Position numbers and translations under genes: made by a program
In this document: positions 27,355 to 38,616 of the stretch, piece by piece
How positions within the stretch are numbered: position 1 is the stretch's first letter
Layout: each line of letters starts with the position of its first letter
Notes under the pieces: generated by a model
What the model saw: the letters and a program-made list of their open reading frames with translations, nothing else
Database searches by the model: none
Told to the model about the DNA's origin: nothing
Assembly (NCBI RefSeq): GCF_000820145.1
Contig: NZ_CDBW01000017.1
Location: forward strand, 1-64,000
Direction of reading: 5' to 3'
DNA: 64,000 nt
Source: Aeromonas sobria
GTDB taxonomy: Bacteria > Pseudomonadota > Gammaproteobacteria > Enterobacterales > Aeromonadaceae

Positions 27355-28933
27355 ACTGCTTAACCTTCCTTCCCAGCGGCAGCTGGCTGATCGGCTGCTG
27401 CATCTGATTGAGTTCAATCACCCCTTTATATTTCTTTCCGGTAAGGCTGGCAGTGGTCGAGGCACCTTGTGTGAATCCCTGCTTGGCAAGTTGCCGGAAA
27501 AAGTACGGGTGGTGAGCCTGATTGGTACACCCGCCATGAAGATGGTGGATGTGCGCCAATTGTTGTTGCCACAAGTGGTGGCGCGGCCGCTGTTCAACCC
27601 ACAGGATGCGCTGGCGGAGAGCTTCTTTCGCATGCTGGAGGGAGCTAAACCGGCCACCTTGCTGCTGATGATCGAACGTGCCGATCAGTTACCGGCCGAG
27701 TTGCCTGCGGAACTGTGGGCGATCAGCCGACACAATGACACCTTGGCCATGCCGCATCAGCTGGCCATTTTGGTGTCAGGTAGCGATAGCTGGTGCCGTG
27801 ATCAGAAGTCGCAGCTGAAAGGGCGTGCCATGCCGGCCCTTGAGCTGGAAGTGCCGCCACTGAGCCCGCCCGAACAGCGCATCTTCTTGTATGAGAAAGC
27901 CAAAGAGCTCAAGATCCCGGCGGCCCTCTTGCCCAAGTTGACCGTGGAAGAGATTCTGAAAACGGCGAATGGGCATCCGTCCACCATCATGCAATTATTG
28001 GAGGATATCATGACCGACAGAAGACCCAAGAAGCGTCAGGCAGAGTTGCCTGTCAAGAAAATAGCTATCTCCATCGCGGTGGTAGCCGGTGGGTTGCTGG
28101 GGTTGAGTTATCTGCTGCCTGCGTTATTTGACGGGGCAAGCAAGCCCGCATTGCAGGACCCGGCACAGACCACTGCCCTGCCTGTTGCTGTATCGGGGGG
28201 AGATCCTCTCACCGTTGGCAATGCGGAAGGGGCGAATGTGACTCAAGGTGTCGACAGCCGCCCGGCGAGCAATCCGAATGGTGTGGTAAAGGATTGGCAG
28301 CCGGAAGGTAAAGTGCTGCCAAAGTCGGTCGAAAATGAAGGCCTGACCACCGAATCCGGTAATTACGAAGGGCGTCGGGTGGTGATCTCTGACGAAGTCG
28401 TGCAAAAGCTGATGACCGAGCCCAAGGTGAGCGGCGCACTGCCTACTGACGTGGAAGACGAGCTGACCGGCAAGGGCCCGAGTGGTACGTCTGCCAGCGG
28501 TGCAGTAGCTGCCACGTTGCCAGTCAATCCGGTGGTGAATCCCCCCGCGCAGAATGCTGCTCGTGTAGCGACGCCCACCGTGGCAACAGCGGCCCCCGTC
28601 GCCAGTGAGCCTGCGGCGGTAGCAGCCCCCCAAGTGGCGTTGACCCCGGTCGCAACCCTGAATCAAAAACCGCGTAATCATTACAGCATCCAGCTAATGG
28701 GGGCGAGCAACACCAAGGCGGTGGATCAGTTTGTCGCCGAGCATGGTTTGGCGGGCAAGGTGTGGGTCTATCAGACCAAATTCCGCGGTAGCCCCTGGTA
28801 TGTGGTGCTGCAAGGGGATTATGCCGGGCTGAATCCGGCCAAGAGTGCCATTCGCAAGCTCTCCCCTGCCTTGCTCAAAGGTCAACCCTGGCCCAAGTCA
28901 TTTGCTCAGGTACAAAAAGAGTTGAAGCAATAG
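27344..28933 (+). CDS. damX: Cell-division SPOR-domain protein DamX
   Basis: About 529 residues. An N-terminal AAA-like domain ([16 protein letters not shown]; residues about 30-220) is followed by a membrane helix (about 240-262) and a long Ala/Pro/Val-rich periplasmic linker. A C-terminal SPOR domain ([10 protein letters not shown]...[11 protein letters not shown]) binds denuded glycan at the division septum. The Walker A lysine is replaced by Arg, so ATP hydrolysis is doubtful. Start is ambiguous: a GTG at 27344 inside the end of aroB, or a TTG at 27332. Neighbours aroB and dam are the conserved context. Confidence 0.9.
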   Translation: MTNKLLNLPSQRQLADRLLHLIEFNHPFIFLSGKAGSGRGTLCESLLGKLPEKVRVVSLIGTPAMKMVDVRQLLLPQVVARPLFNPQDALAESFFRMLEGAKPATLLLMIERADQLPAELPAELWAISRHNDTLAMPHQLAILVSGSDSWCRDQKSQLKGRAMPALELEVPPLSPPEQRIFLYEKAKELKIPAALLPKLTVEEILKTANGHPSTIMQLLEDIMTDRRPKKRQAELPVKKIAISIAVVAGGLLGLSYLLPALFDGASKPALQDPAQTTALPVAVSGGDPLTVGNAEGANVTQGVDSRPASNPNGVVKDWQPEGKVLPKSVENEGLTTESGNYEGRRVVISDEVVQKLMTEPKVSGALPTDVEDELTGKGPSGTSASGAVAATLPVNPVVNPPAQNAARVATPTVATAAPVASEPAAVAAPQVALTPVATLNQKPRNHYSIQLMGASNTKAVDQFVAEHGLAGKVWVYQTKFRGSPWYVVLQGDYAGLNPAKSAIRKLSPALLKGQPWPKSFAQVQKELKQ

Positions 28934-28947
28934 CCTTGATACCAAAT

Positions 28948-28973
28948 AAGGGGGTAGAATCGTCCCCCTTTTT
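28948..28973 (+). terminator. Terminator or attenuator between damX and dam
   Basis: Inverted repeat AAGGGGG (28948-28954) / CCCCCTT (28964-28970) with a 9-base loop, followed by TTT. Since dam starts 30 bp later, this hairpin may reduce read-through from aroKB-damX into dam. Confidence 0.7.
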
Positions 28974-29003
28974 GGTTCTTGCCTTCTTACACACCGGATT
29001 TCC

Positions 29004-29876
29004 ATGAAGAAAACACGCGCTTTTTTAAAATGGGCCGGGGGAAAATACTCCCTGGTTGAAGAGATCGCCGAGCGTCTGCCCGCCGGGCGTGTGTTGCTGG
29101 AGCCTTTCGTCGGTGCCGGGTCTGTGTTCCTCAACACGGATTACGATGCGTATGTGCTCAATGACATCAATCCGGATCTGATCTGTCTTTATAACCATCT
29201 CAAACTGACGCCAGATCGCTTCATCGCAGAAGCTCGCAAGCTGTTCGTGGCAGAGAACAATCACAAAGCGGCCTACTATCGGCTGCGCATTCAGTTTAAT
29301 CAGACCGAAGCGACCTTCGATCGCGCACTGCTGTTTCTGTTTCTCAACCGGCACGGTTTCAACGGGTTGTGCCGCTATAACAAGAAAGGGGGCTTCAACG
29401 TCCCGTTCGGTTCTTACAAAAAGCCCTACTTCCCGGAAAAAGAGCTGTGGGCTTTTGCCGAGAAGGCGCAAAAGGCGACCTTTATCTGTGAAAGTTATGC
29501 CGATGCGATCAAGCGTGCCGAAGAGGATTGGGTGATTTATTGCGATCCTCCTTACGTGCCGCTATCGACCACCGCCAGCTTCACCAGCTATGCGGCGGGT
29601 GGCTTTACCCTGGACGATCAGGCTGTACTTGCCCGTCTGGCGCGCCATACGGCGGCAGAAAAGGGGGTGCCGGTACTGATCAGCAACCACGATATCGAAC
29701 TGACCCGTGAGCTCTATCGCGGCGCCCGTCTCGACGAGATCCTGGTCAAGCGCACCATCAGCCGTAATGGCGGCACCCGCAACAAGGTGGCCGAGTTGCT
29801 GGCGCTCTATCCCCCCGGCATCGAGCCGGAGCAGGGGTTCTACCCTAGCGATAGCGAACTGTTGCCACTGGCGTAA
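29004..29876 (+). CDS. dam: DNA adenine methyltransferase Dam (GATC)
   Basis: A 290-residue N6-adenine methyltransferase of the alpha group. LKWAGGKYSL at the N-terminus and EPFVGAGSVF bind S-adenosylmethionine. FLFLNRHGFNGLCRYNKKGGFNVPFG is the conserved target-recognition part; DPPYVPLS is the catalytic motif. Closely resembles E. coli Dam (278 residues). It methylates GATC for mismatch repair and replication timing. It sits after damX and before rpe, as in related bacteria, and is followed by a terminator. Confidence 0.97.
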   Translation: MKKTRAFLKWAGGKYSLVEEIAERLPAGRVLLEPFVGAGSVFLNTDYDAYVLNDINPDLICLYNHLKLTPDRFIAEARKLFVAENNHKAAYYRLRIQFNQTEATFDRALLFLFLNRHGFNGLCRYNKKGGFNVPFGSYKKPYFPEKELWAFAEKAQKATFICESYADAIKRAEEDWVIYCDPPYVPLSTTASFTSYAAGGFTLDDQAVLARLARHTAAEKGVPVLISNHDIELTRELYRGARLDEILVKRTISRNGGTRNKVAELLALYPPGIEPEQGFYPSDSELLPLA

Positions 29877-29882
29877 CACTTC

Positions 29883-29909
29883 AAACGGCACTCAAGGGTG
29901 CCGTTTTTT
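29883..29909 (+). terminator. Rho-independent terminator after dam
   Basis: Inverted repeat AAACGGCAC (29883-29891) / GTGCCGTTT (29898-29906) with a 6-base loop, followed by further T. It lies just after the dam stop. Confidence 0.92.
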
Positions 29910-30065
29910 GTGGGTGGCTTGCCCGTGTCCCGATGCGCCGGAGCTTGGGCGGGAAGGGGTCGCTGGCCTATTGCCCCATTTCCCCCCGCATTCGAGTCGT
30001 GTTCGCCTGCCTTTTACGTTAAAATTGCGCCGCTTTTTCTCCCTGGCTGCCAATGGATGATGCTG

Positions 30066-30740
30066 ATGAAAGACTTTCTGATTGCCCCCTCGATCCTCTC
30101 TGCCGATTTTGCCCGTCTGGGTGACGATGTAGCCAAGGTGCTGGCTGCCGGTGCCGACGTGGTTCACTTTGACGTGATGGACAACCACTATGTTCCCAAC
30201 CTGACTATCGGCCCCATGGTCTGTCAGGCGCTGCGTGACTACGGTATCGAGGCCCCCATCGACGTGCACCTGATGGTCAAGCCGGTGGATCGCATCATTC
30301 CAGATTTTGCCAAGGCGGGTGCCTCCCTGATCACCTTCCACCCGGAAGCGTCAGATCACCTCGATCGCTCCCTGGGTCTTATCAAGGAGATGGGCTGCCA
30401 GGCGGGTCTGGTGTTCAACCCTGCGACCTCCCTCTCCTGCCTGGAGTATGTGATGGACAAGCTGGACGTGATCCTGCTGATGTCGGTCAATCCGGGCTTC
30501 GGTGGCCAGAGCTTCATCCCCGGCACCCTCGACAAGCTGCGTCAGGTGCGCCGTCTGATCGACGAGAGCGGCCGTGACATCCGTCTCGAGATCGATGGCG
30601 GGGTCAAGGTCGACAACATTCGTGAAATCGCCGAAGCGGGCGCCGACATGTTCGTCGCCGGCTCAGCCATTTTCAGCCAGCCTGACTACAAGGCGGTGAT
30701 CGACAAGATGCGTGCGGAGCTGGCTCATGTCACACGCTGA
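30066..30740 (+). CDS. rpe: Ribulose-phosphate 3-epimerase
   Basis: A 224-residue TIM-barrel enzyme that interconverts ribulose 5-phosphate and xylulose 5-phosphate in the pentose phosphate pathway. [15 protein letters not shown] starts the barrel. Metal and catalytic residues lie in [14 protein letters not shown] and DVHLMV, with [13 protein letters not shown] and EIDGGV later. I start at the ATG at 30066 (MKDFLIAPS), which aligns with E. coli Rpe; ATGs at 30057 and 30060 are in frame and possible. The gph start lies inside its 3' end. Confidence 0.96.
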   Translation: MKDFLIAPSILSADFARLGDDVAKVLAAGADVVHFDVMDNHYVPNLTIGPMVCQALRDYGIEAPIDVHLMVKPVDRIIPDFAKAGASLITFHPEASDHLDRSLGLIKEMGCQAGLVFNPATSLSCLEYVMDKLDVILLMSVNPGFGGQSFIPGTLDKLRQVRRLIDESGRDIRLEIDGGVKVDNIREIAEAGADMFVAGSAIFSQPDYKAVIDKMRAELAHVTR

Positions 30741-31395
30741 ACGCGCATTTGATTTGGTGCTGTTCGATCTGGATGGCACCCTCATTGACAGCGCCGCCCA
30801 GCTGGCGCTGGCGGTCAATCTGACCCTGACCGATCTGGGGCTGGCGCAGGCCGACGAAGCCGTGATCCGTACCTGGGTCGGTAACGGGGCCGACAAGCTG
30901 ATCCAACGGGCACTTGCCTATCGCGAGGCCGACCCCGAGCTGTTTGCCAAGGCTCGCCCAATCTTTTTCCAGCACTACAACGCCTGTCTGCTGCAAGGGC
31001 TGGCCATGTATGACGGTGTTGCTCCTAGTCTGCGTCGGCTGCAAAAGCTGGGTTACCAGCAGGCGATAGTCACCAACAAACCGAGCGATTTTGTGGCCCC
31101 CATTCTCGATGCCCTCGGCATCAGCGATTGCTTCGTGCTCTGGCTCGGCGGCAACTGCGTTCCCGTTAAAAAACCCAGCCCGGAGCCACTGCTGCATGCG
31201 TGCCGCGAGCTGGGAGTCAGCCCGGCGCGCACCCTGATGGTGGGCGACTCCGAAAATGACGTGCTGGCAGCCCAAGCGGCGGGCATGAAGGTGGTCGGGC
31301 TGACTTATGGCTATAACTATGGCCGCCCCATTGCAGACTCCCATCCTGACTGGGTGTTCGAGCAGTTTTCCCAGCTCGACGCACTGTTGGTCTAA
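30727..31395 (+). CDS. gph: Phosphoglycolate phosphatase
   Basis: A 222-residue HAD-superfamily phosphatase that clears 2-phosphoglycolate arising from DNA repair. Motif I is [11 protein letters not shown] with the nucleophile Asp, motif II is VTNKPSDF, motif III has [11 protein letters not shown], and motif IV is [15 protein letters not shown]. The start at 30727 overlaps rpe by 14 bp; the frame upstream lies within rpe. The rpe-gph-trpS order is conserved in enterobacteria and vibrios. Confidence 0.95.
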   Translation: MSHAERAFDLVLFDLDGTLIDSAAQLALAVNLTLTDLGLAQADEAVIRTWVGNGADKLIQRALAYREADPELFAKARPIFFQHYNACLLQGLAMYDGVAPSLRRLQKLGYQQAIVTNKPSDFVAPILDALGISDCFVLWLGGNCVPVKKPSPEPLLHACRELGVSPARTLMVGDSENDVLAAQAAGMKVVGLTYGYNYGRPIADSHPDWVFEQFSQLDALLV

Positions 31396-31437
31396 TCGGG
31401 CAACCGGGCTGGCTGAATCACAAGGATTAACACTTTT

Positions 31438-32442
31438 ATGACTAAACCAATCGTATTGAGCGGGGCGCAACCCTCCGGTCAACTGACCATCGGCAACTAC
31501 ATGGGGGCCCTGCGTCAGTGGGTCAACATGCAAGATGACTACGACTGCCTCTACTGCATCGTTGATCTGCATGCCATTACCACCCGTCAGGATCCGTTGG
31601 CACTGCGCAAGGCCTGCCTCGATGCTGCTGCCCTCTATCTGGCGGTCGGTATCGATCCCAAGAAGAGCACCGTCTTCATCCAGTCTCACGTGCCGCAGCA
31701 CGCCGAGCTGGGCTGGATCCTCAACTGCTACACCCAGATGGGTGAGCTGTCGCGCATGACCCAGTTCAAGGACAAGTCCGCCCGTTTCGAGAACAACGTC
31801 AACGTCGGCCTGTTCGGCTATCCGGTGCTGATGGCCGCTGACATCCTGCTCTATCAGGCCAATCAGGTGCCGGTCGGCAACGACCAGAAGCAGCATCTCG
31901 AGCTGACCCGCGATATCTGCACCCGTTTCAATAACCTGCATGGTGATGTTTTCACCCTGCCGGAGCCCTTCATTCCGACCGAAGGGGCGCGGGTGATGAG
32001 CCTGCAGGATCCGACCAAGAAGATGTCCAAGTCGGATGACAACGAGGCCAACTTCATCGGCCTGCTGGAAGACCCCAAGCAGATCGTCAAGAAGATCAAG
32101 CGTGCGGTGACCGACTCTGACGAGCCGGCGGTAGTGCGTTTCGATCCGGAAAACAAACCGGGAGTCTCCAACCTGCTGACCCTGATGTCCGGCGTGACCG
32201 GTCGCTCCATCCCCGAGCTGGAGCAGCACTTCGAAGGCAAGATGTACGGCCACCTCAAAACCGAGACTGCCGAAGCCGTGGTCGCGCTGCTGGAGCCCAT
32301 TCAGGCGCGTTTCCACGAGCTGCGTCAGGATGAGGCCCATCTGATCGCGATTCTGGCCGAAGGGGCACAAAAGGCGCGTGAAAGAGCTGAAAAAACCCTG
32401 ACCAGCGTATATGATGTAGTCGGCTTCGTTCCTCGAGCCTGA
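31438..32442 (+). CDS. trpS: Tryptophanyl-tRNA synthetase
   Basis: A 334-residue class Ic aminoacyl-tRNA synthetase that charges tRNA-Trp. The HIGH-like motif appears as [14 protein letters not shown] and the KMSKS loop as KKMSKSDDN, about 180 residues later. Length equals E. coli TrpS (334). It follows gph by 42 bp and AAGGA precedes the ATG, so it probably shares the rpe-gph transcript. Confidence 0.97.
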   Translation: MTKPIVLSGAQPSGQLTIGNYMGALRQWVNMQDDYDCLYCIVDLHAITTRQDPLALRKACLDAAALYLAVGIDPKKSTVFIQSHVPQHAELGWILNCYTQMGELSRMTQFKDKSARFENNVNVGLFGYPVLMAADILLYQANQVPVGNDQKQHLELTRDICTRFNNLHGDVFTLPEPFIPTEGARVMSLQDPTKKMSKSDDNEANFIGLLEDPKQIVKKIKRAVTDSDEPAVVRFDPENKPGVSNLLTLMSGVTGRSIPELEQHFEGKMYGHLKTETAEAVVALLEPIQARFHELRQDEAHLIAILAEGAQKARERAEKTLTSVYDVVGFVPRA

Positions 32443-32559
32443 CATACTGGGAAGGTGTAGTAGAAGGGAGCTGGGTATTTGCCTGGCTTTCTTTATTTTC
32501 TACCCGGCTATTTTGTTTAATTTTTTATTTCAACGTGGGTAATATCCCCAAGAGAAAGC

Positions 32560-32775
32560 ATGTCTGTTCAACCAACTATTTCTGCTGAAGAGCTGAGTGA
32601 CAAAGGTCACTGGCTGCGTAAATTTCGCAAGGCGAAAAACCTCAATACCCTGCAATTGATGGTCTCCAATGCCATCGACAAACACCATAAAACCCCTGCC
32701 GTTGCTGCCGCCATCTATCTGGCCGAATGTCAGCGTGAGCGGGAAATGGAACAGGGTCGTTTTCTCGATCGTTAA
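32560..32775 (+). CDS. Small conserved protein with Hha/YmoA-like pattern
   Basis: A 71-residue, highly charged, helical protein. I do not recognise it with certainty. Its core (WLRKFRKAKNLNTLQLMVSN then AAAIYLAECQREREMEQGRF) has hydrophobic and basic spacing that recalls Hha/YmoA, the small partners of H-NS (there LRRCQTIDTLERVI and the following helices). By-eye identity is low, so this is a suggestion only. It lies between trpS and pabA, 21 bp before pabA, and is probably cotranscribed with pabA. Confidence 0.65.
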   Translation: MSVQPTISAEELSDKGHWLRKFRKAKNLNTLQLMVSNAIDKHHKTPAVAAAIYLAECQREREMEQGRFLDR

Positions 32776-32796
32776 TTCTCCGCTGTTGGTTATCTC

Positions 32797-33378
32797 ATGC
32801 TGTTGTTGATCGATAACTACGACTCTTTTACCTGGAACCTGGTGCAATATTTCGGCGCTCTGGGACAAGAGGTTGTGGTCAAGCGCAATGATGAACTGAC
32901 CCTTGATTCCATAGCGCAGCTCTCCCCCCGTTTTCTGGTGATCTCTCCCGGTCCCTGTACGCCCAATGAGGCGGGGATCTCTCTCGATGCCATCAGCCAC
33001 TTTGCTGGCAAGCTGCCCATTCTTGGCGTCTGTCTTGGTCATCAGTCGCTGGCGCAGGCCTTCGGCGCCCGCGTTGTGCGTGCCCGCCAGGTGATGCATG
33101 GCAAAACCTCGCTCATTCGTCATCGGGGAGAGGGGGTGTTCAAGGGGCTCAACAACCCGCTGCGGGTGACCCGTTATCACTCGTTGGTGGTTGAACGCGA
33201 GAGTTTGCCCGATTGCTTCGACATCACTGCCTGGAGTGAGCATGCCGATGGCTCGTTTGACGAGATCATGGGGCTACGCCACAAGACGCTCCCTATCGAA
33301 GGCGTTCAGTTCCATCCGGAGAGTATTTTGAGCGAGCAGGGCCATCAACTGCTGGCCAATTTTCTGGCGCGTTCATAA
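32797..33378 (+). CDS. pabA: Aminodeoxychorismate/anthranilate synthase glutamine amidotransferase
   Basis: A 193-residue class I glutamine amidotransferase that supplies ammonia to PabB (folate) and possibly TrpE. It has [18 protein letters not shown] at the N-terminus, the oxyanion and nucleophile motifs [11 protein letters not shown] and [14 protein letters not shown] (catalytic Cys), and the His-Glu pair in [10 protein letters not shown]. Whether it serves only folate synthesis cannot be decided here. It is placed next to astC (argD), an arrangement seen in enterobacteria and vibrios. Confidence 0.93.
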   Translation: MLLLIDNYDSFTWNLVQYFGALGQEVVVKRNDELTLDSIAQLSPRFLVISPGPCTPNEAGISLDAISHFAGKLPILGVCLGHQSLAQAFGARVVRARQVMHGKTSLIRHRGEGVFKGLNNPLRVTRYHSLVVERESLPDCFDITAWSEHADGSFDEIMGLRHKTLPIEGVQFHPESILSEQGHQLLANFLARS

Positions 33379-34872
<1,494 letters not shown>

Positions 34873-34881
34873 TTCCAAATT

Positions 34882-34921
34882 GAGGTGGGGAGCTCTCCCG
34901 GCAGGAGCCGAGACCCCACCT
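34882..34921 (+). other. Hairpin between astC and astA
   Basis: Inverted repeat AGGTGGGG (34882-34889) / CCCCACCT (34914-34921) around a 24-base loop that could form its own pairs. No T run follows, so it is more likely an mRNA stability or processing element than a terminator. Confidence 0.5.
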
Positions 34922-34948
34922 GTCGTCAATGAAAGGGAGTTGTCATTT

Positions 34949-35968
34949 ATGTTGGTTATCCGTCCCATCGAGCAAAAAGATTTTGCCGGGCTCAAGATTT
35001 GCGCCATCGAGTCCGGCACCGGCATGACCTCGTTGCCCGTCAACGATGAGCTGCTGCAGCGCAAGATAGACGCCTCTACCCAGACTTTTTCCGACAAGCC
35101 CGCTGGCAAGGGCGATTGCCTTTATTTCTTCGTTGCCGAGGATCTGGAGAGTGGCGAGATGGTCGGCACTTGCGCCATCGATGCGGCCGTGGGCCTCTCC
35201 CAGCCGTTTTACAACTACCACATCGGCAAGGTGGTGCACTCGTCCCCCAAGCTCGGTATCTACAACGTCGTGGAAACTCTGACCCTCTCCAACGACTACA
35301 CCGGCAACTCCGAGCTCTGCACCCTGTTCTTGCGCGAATGTGCCCGCGAGGGGATCAATGGCCGGCTGCTCTCCAAGCACCGTTTTCTCTTTATGGCCGA
35401 GCACCCGGAACTGTTTGACGATACCGTCTTCGCCGAGATGCGCGGCGTATCCGACGGCGATGGCCACAGCCCCTTCTATGAGTGGCTGCAGACCCACTTC
35501 TTCTCGATGGATTTTCCCACCGTCGACTATCTGACCGGCATCGGCAAGAAGCGCTTTATCGCCGAGTTGATGCCCAAGTACCCCATCTACGTCAATTTGC
35601 TGAGCAAAGAGGCGCGGGCCGTCATTGGCCAGACCCACGAGAAGACCCGCCCCGCCATCAAGATGCTGCAGGACGAGGGCTTCGTGAACCGTGGCTACGT
35701 CGATATTTTCGATGCAGGCCCCACCGTTGAGTGCGACGTGAAGAATATCCGCAGCGTGCGCCGCAGCAAGAAGCTGCGGGTACTGGTGGGTGAGCCCATC
35801 GGTGGCAAGACCCACCTCATCTGCAACAGCCGTTTCGAACATTACCGCGCCTGCTACGGCAATATCCGGGTCGATCTCGACAAGCACGAGGCCATCATCC
35901 CGCCCAAGATGGCGGCAGCGCTCAAGGTGCAGGATGGTGACATGGTGCGGGTAGTTGACCTCGACTGA
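34949..35968 (+). CDS. astA: Arginine N-succinyltransferase
   Basis: A 339-residue AstA that transfers succinyl from succinyl-CoA to arginine, the first step of the AST pathway. It starts MLVIRPIEQKDFAGLKICAI and has the conserved GTGMTSLP, FYNYHIGKVVHSSPKLGIYN and PKYPIYVNLL stretches. A single gene is present, unlike the AruF/AruG pair of Pseudomonas. The ribosome binding site AAAGGGAG precedes the ATG at 34949; the frame upstream crosses the astC end and the hairpin. Neighbours are astC and astD. Confidence 0.95.
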   Translation: MLVIRPIEQKDFAGLKICAIESGTGMTSLPVNDELLQRKIDASTQTFSDKPAGKGDCLYFFVAEDLESGEMVGTCAIDAAVGLSQPFYNYHIGKVVHSSPKLGIYNVVETLTLSNDYTGNSELCTLFLRECAREGINGRLLSKHRFLFMAEHPELFDDTVFAEMRGVSDGDGHSPFYEWLQTHFFSMDFPTVDYLTGIGKKRFIAELMPKYPIYVNLLSKEARAVIGQTHEKTRPAIKMLQDEGFVNRGYVDIFDAGPTVECDVKNIRSVRRSKKLRVLVGEPIGGKTHLICNSRFEHYRACYGNIRVDLDKHEAIIPPKMAAALKVQDGDMVRVVDLD

Positions 35969-36040
35969 GGCAAACAGGACAAGCAAACCGATTATCAGAC
36001 AGGCAGCCGAGGCTGCCTGCCAGCGACAGGGAGTGAATGG

Positions 36041-37510
36041 ATGAGCCAGTCAGTGCAATTTATCGACGGTCAATGGCTTGCCGGTGAAGGCAAGCCGTTC
36101 GAGTCAACCGATCCAGCCAAGAACGAGGTGATCTGGCAGGGGGCTGCCGCCAGCGCGGCGCAAGTGGATGCCGCCGTCAAGGCCGCCCGCACCGCCTTCT
36201 ACCATTGGGCGGATATGAGCCTTGAGGATCGCTTGGCCATAGTGCGCCGTTATGCCGACCTGCTCGGCGAGCAGAAAGAGGCGCTGGCGCTGACCATCGC
36301 CCGTGAAACTGGCAAACCCCTGTGGGAGACCCGCACCGAAGTGGCGGCCATGCAGGGCAAGATTGCCATCTCCATCCGGGCGCACGACGAGCGCACCGGC
36401 ACCGTTGAAAATGCCATGCCGGGCGCCAAGGCGTTTGTCCGTCACAAGCCCCACGGCGTGGTGGCGGTGTTCGGCCCCTACAACTTCCCGGGCCATCTGC
36501 CCAACGGCCATATCGTGCCTGCGCTGATTGCGGGTAACGCCGTGGTGTTTAAGCCTTCCGAACTGACCCCCATGGTGGCCGAAGCCATGGTCAAGGTGTG
36601 GCAGCAGGCCGGGCTGCCCAAAGGGGTGCTCAATCTGGTGCAAGGGGAGGTGGAGACTGGCAAGGCGCTGGCTGGCAATCCCGATATCGACGGCCTCTTC
36701 TTTACCGGTTCGTCCCGCACCGGTCATTTCCTCCATCAGCAGTTTGCCGGTCAGCCGGGCAAAATTCTGGCCCTCGAGATGGGCGGTAACAACCCGCTGA
36801 TCGTCAAGGATGTGAGCGACATCGACGGTGCTGTGCATGCCATCGTCCAGTCGGCGTTTATCACCTCGGGTCAGCGCTGCACCTGCTCCCGCCGTCTGTT
36901 TGTCGAGCGCGGTGAGCGTGGCGATGCGCTGGTCAAGCGACTGGTTGAGGTGGTCGGCCAGATCAAGGTAGGCCTCTATGACGCCGCCGAGCAGCCATTC
37001 ATGGGCTCGATGATCAGCGAACGGGCCGCCCTCGGCATGGTCGAGGCGCAAGCCAACCTGCAACAGCTGGGCGGCGAAAGCCTGCTCACCCTCAAGCATC
37101 TGGCAGCGGGCACCGGCTTTGTCTCTCCGGGTATTATCGATGTGACCCAAGTCGCCGCACTGCCTGACGAAGAGTATTTCGGCCCGTTGCTGCAGCTGAT
37201 GCGCTACGACGATTTTGATGCCGCCATCGATCAGGGCAACGCCACCAGCTTCGGCTTATCGGCTGGCCTGCTGGGTGATAACGAGGCGGACTGGCAGCAC
37301 TTCTTCAAGCGGATCCGCGCTGGCATCGTCAACTGGAACAAGCCCATCACAGGTGCCTCCAGTGCCGCGCCGTTTGGTGGCATTGGTGCCTCCGGCAACC
37401 ACAGAGCGAGCGCCTACTACGCCGCTGACTACTGTGCGTATCCGGTTTCCTCCGTTGAAGACAACAAAGCCGCCATGCCGGATCAACTGTCGCCCGGCCT
37501 GCACTTCTGA
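36041..37510 (+). CDS. astD: N-succinylglutamate 5-semialdehyde dehydrogenase
   Basis: A 489-residue NAD-dependent aldehyde dehydrogenase that makes succinylglutamate in arginine catabolism. Typical motifs: [15 protein letters not shown] near 145, the glycine-rich FFTGSSRTG, the catalytic Glu in [12 protein letters not shown], and the catalytic Cys in [12 protein letters not shown]. AstD-specific length and order agree. GACAGGGAGTG lies before the ATG, 72 bp after astA. It is third in the ast operon. Confidence 0.96.
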   Translation: MSQSVQFIDGQWLAGEGKPFESTDPAKNEVIWQGAAASAAQVDAAVKAARTAFYHWADMSLEDRLAIVRRYADLLGEQKEALALTIARETGKPLWETRTEVAAMQGKIAISIRAHDERTGTVENAMPGAKAFVRHKPHGVVAVFGPYNFPGHLPNGHIVPALIAGNAVVFKPSELTPMVAEAMVKVWQQAGLPKGVLNLVQGEVETGKALAGNPDIDGLFFTGSSRTGHFLHQQFAGQPGKILALEMGGNNPLIVKDVSDIDGAVHAIVQSAFITSGQRCTCSRRLFVERGERGDALVKRLVEVVGQIKVGLYDAAEQPFMGSMISERAALGMVEAQANLQQLGGESLLTLKHLAAGTGFVSPGIIDVTQVAALPDEEYFGPLLQLMRYDDFDAAIDQGNATSFGLSAGLLGDNEADWQHFFKRIRAGIVNWNKPITGASSAAPFGGIGASGNHRASAYYAADYCAYPVSSVEDNKAAMPDQLSPGLHF

Positions 37511-37572
37511 CAATCATGACACGGGGCATCCAGCGGTGCCCCGATCTGTACCCGCAATCAAAGGAAAGAGAG

Positions 37573-38370
37573 ATGCAAAAGGATATCGACACCCTGTTCA
37601 GCCATCTGTGGGACAACTACATCAAGGTGACCCCGAGCGCCCTCAAGGTGCACACCCTGCTGGGTGGCGGCGAGCCCATCATCAACGATCACGTGGCGTT
37701 TCGTACCTACAACCTGCCCAAGCTGGGGCTGGAGAAGCTGGCGGCCCACTTCCTGGCGCTCGGTTACGAGCAGAAGGGCGAGTACCTCTTCAAGGCCAAG
37801 AAGCTCTACGCCAAGCACTTCGAGCATAAAGATCCGGACGCTCCCAAGGTGTTTATCAGCGAGCTGAAGGTGGAAGAACTCTCCGAAGGCGCGCAGGCCA
37901 TCATCCACAAGCTGGCGGATCAGGTGCCCGGTCATCTGACCGATACCCCGGCATTTCTCTACACCGGCGCTCCCTGGCAGGTCTCCTATGCCGATTACCA
38001 GACCCTGCTAGGGGAGAGTGAATACGCCGCCTGGATGGCGGCATGGGGCTATCGTGCCAACCACTTCACGGTCAATATCAACAAGTTGAAGGATTTCGAC
38101 ACCATTCATCAGGTCAATGGGGCGCTGAAAGAGGCTGGCTTTGTGCTCAATAGCGTGGGTGGCGAGGTGAAAGGGGATCCACAGGTAATGTTGGAGCAAT
38201 CCTCCACCATGGCGGACAAAGCCGAGGTGCCGTTCAGCGATGGGGTGCGTACTATTCCAAGCTGCTTCTACGAGTTTGCCCTGCGCTACCCACAGGCAGA
38301 TGGTGTGCTCTATCCGGGTTTTGTCGAAGCGTCGGCCGACAAGATCTTCGAATCGACTAATGCCATGTAG
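37573..38370 (+). CDS. DUF1338 family dioxygenase-like protein
   Basis: A 265-residue DUF1338 protein, related to the Fe(II)-dependent 2-oxoadipate dioxygenase/decarboxylase HglS of Pseudomonas. The likely metal-site regions are INDHVAFRTYNLP (His), NHFTVNINKL (His) and SCFYEFALRYP (Glu). The start at 37573 follows AAGGAAAGAG; the frame before it is unlike the family. It closes the ast operon directly after astD, followed by a terminator. Its place suggests a role in an amino-acid-derived 2-oxoacid or hydroxyacid step, but the substrate is unknown. Confidence 0.85.
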   Translation: MQKDIDTLFSHLWDNYIKVTPSALKVHTLLGGGEPIINDHVAFRTYNLPKLGLEKLAAHFLALGYEQKGEYLFKAKKLYAKHFEHKDPDAPKVFISELKVEELSEGAQAIIHKLADQVPGHLTDTPAFLYTGAPWQVSYADYQTLLGESEYAAWMAAWGYRANHFTVNINKLKDFDTIHQVNGALKEAGFVLNSVGGEVKGDPQVMLEQSSTMADKAEVPFSDGVRTIPSCFYEFALRYPQADGVLYPGFVEASADKIFESTNAM

Positions 38371-38406
38371 CAGACCATGTTACGGGAACAACCCTGTTCA
38401 AGTCGC

Positions 38407-38435
38407 AACGCCTCCTCGCCGGAGGCGTTTTGTTT
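38407..38435 (+). terminator. Terminator of the ast operon
   Basis: Inverted repeat AACGCCTCC (38407-38415) / GGAGGCGTT (38421-38429) with a 5-base loop, then TTGTTT. It lies 37 bp past the DUF1338 gene. Confidence 0.88.
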
Positions 38436-38490
38436 GGAGCCGGGTAGCGTTACGGGGCTTGTTGGAAACTGCAACATTAAAAGGAGCTGG

Positions 38491-38586
38491 ATGGCACATC
38501 TTTGGCAGGGAGTTGTTGATAAAAATGTGAACGAGATCACCAGAATGACTACATATTGGCGCTGGCAAAAGACTCAAAAGAGGTAG
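38491..38586 (+). CDS. Possible 31-residue small protein
   Basis: An ATG preceded by AAAAGGAG at 4-bp spacing opens a 31-codon frame (starting MAHLWQGVVDKN, ending KTQKR). The only support is the strong ribosome binding site. The region also carries promoter elements for the next gene, so this may be chance. Confidence 0.2.
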   Translation: MAHLWQGVVDKNVNEITRMTTYWRWQKTQKR

Positions 38587-38589
38587 AAT
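38562..38589 (+). promoter_or_regulatory. Possible promoter of the 68-residue gene
   Basis: CTGGCA (38562-38567) and TAGAAT (38584-38589) with a 16-bp spacer, 27 bp before the ATG of the following gene. Confidence 0.4.
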
Positions 38590-38616
38590 GGCGCTTTGTT
38601 TTTGCGGGGCCAATCG

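Noticed and set aside
30730..32445. A 571-codon open frame opposite gph and trpS
   Set aside because: Both opposite genes are certain and the frame has no recognisable domain.
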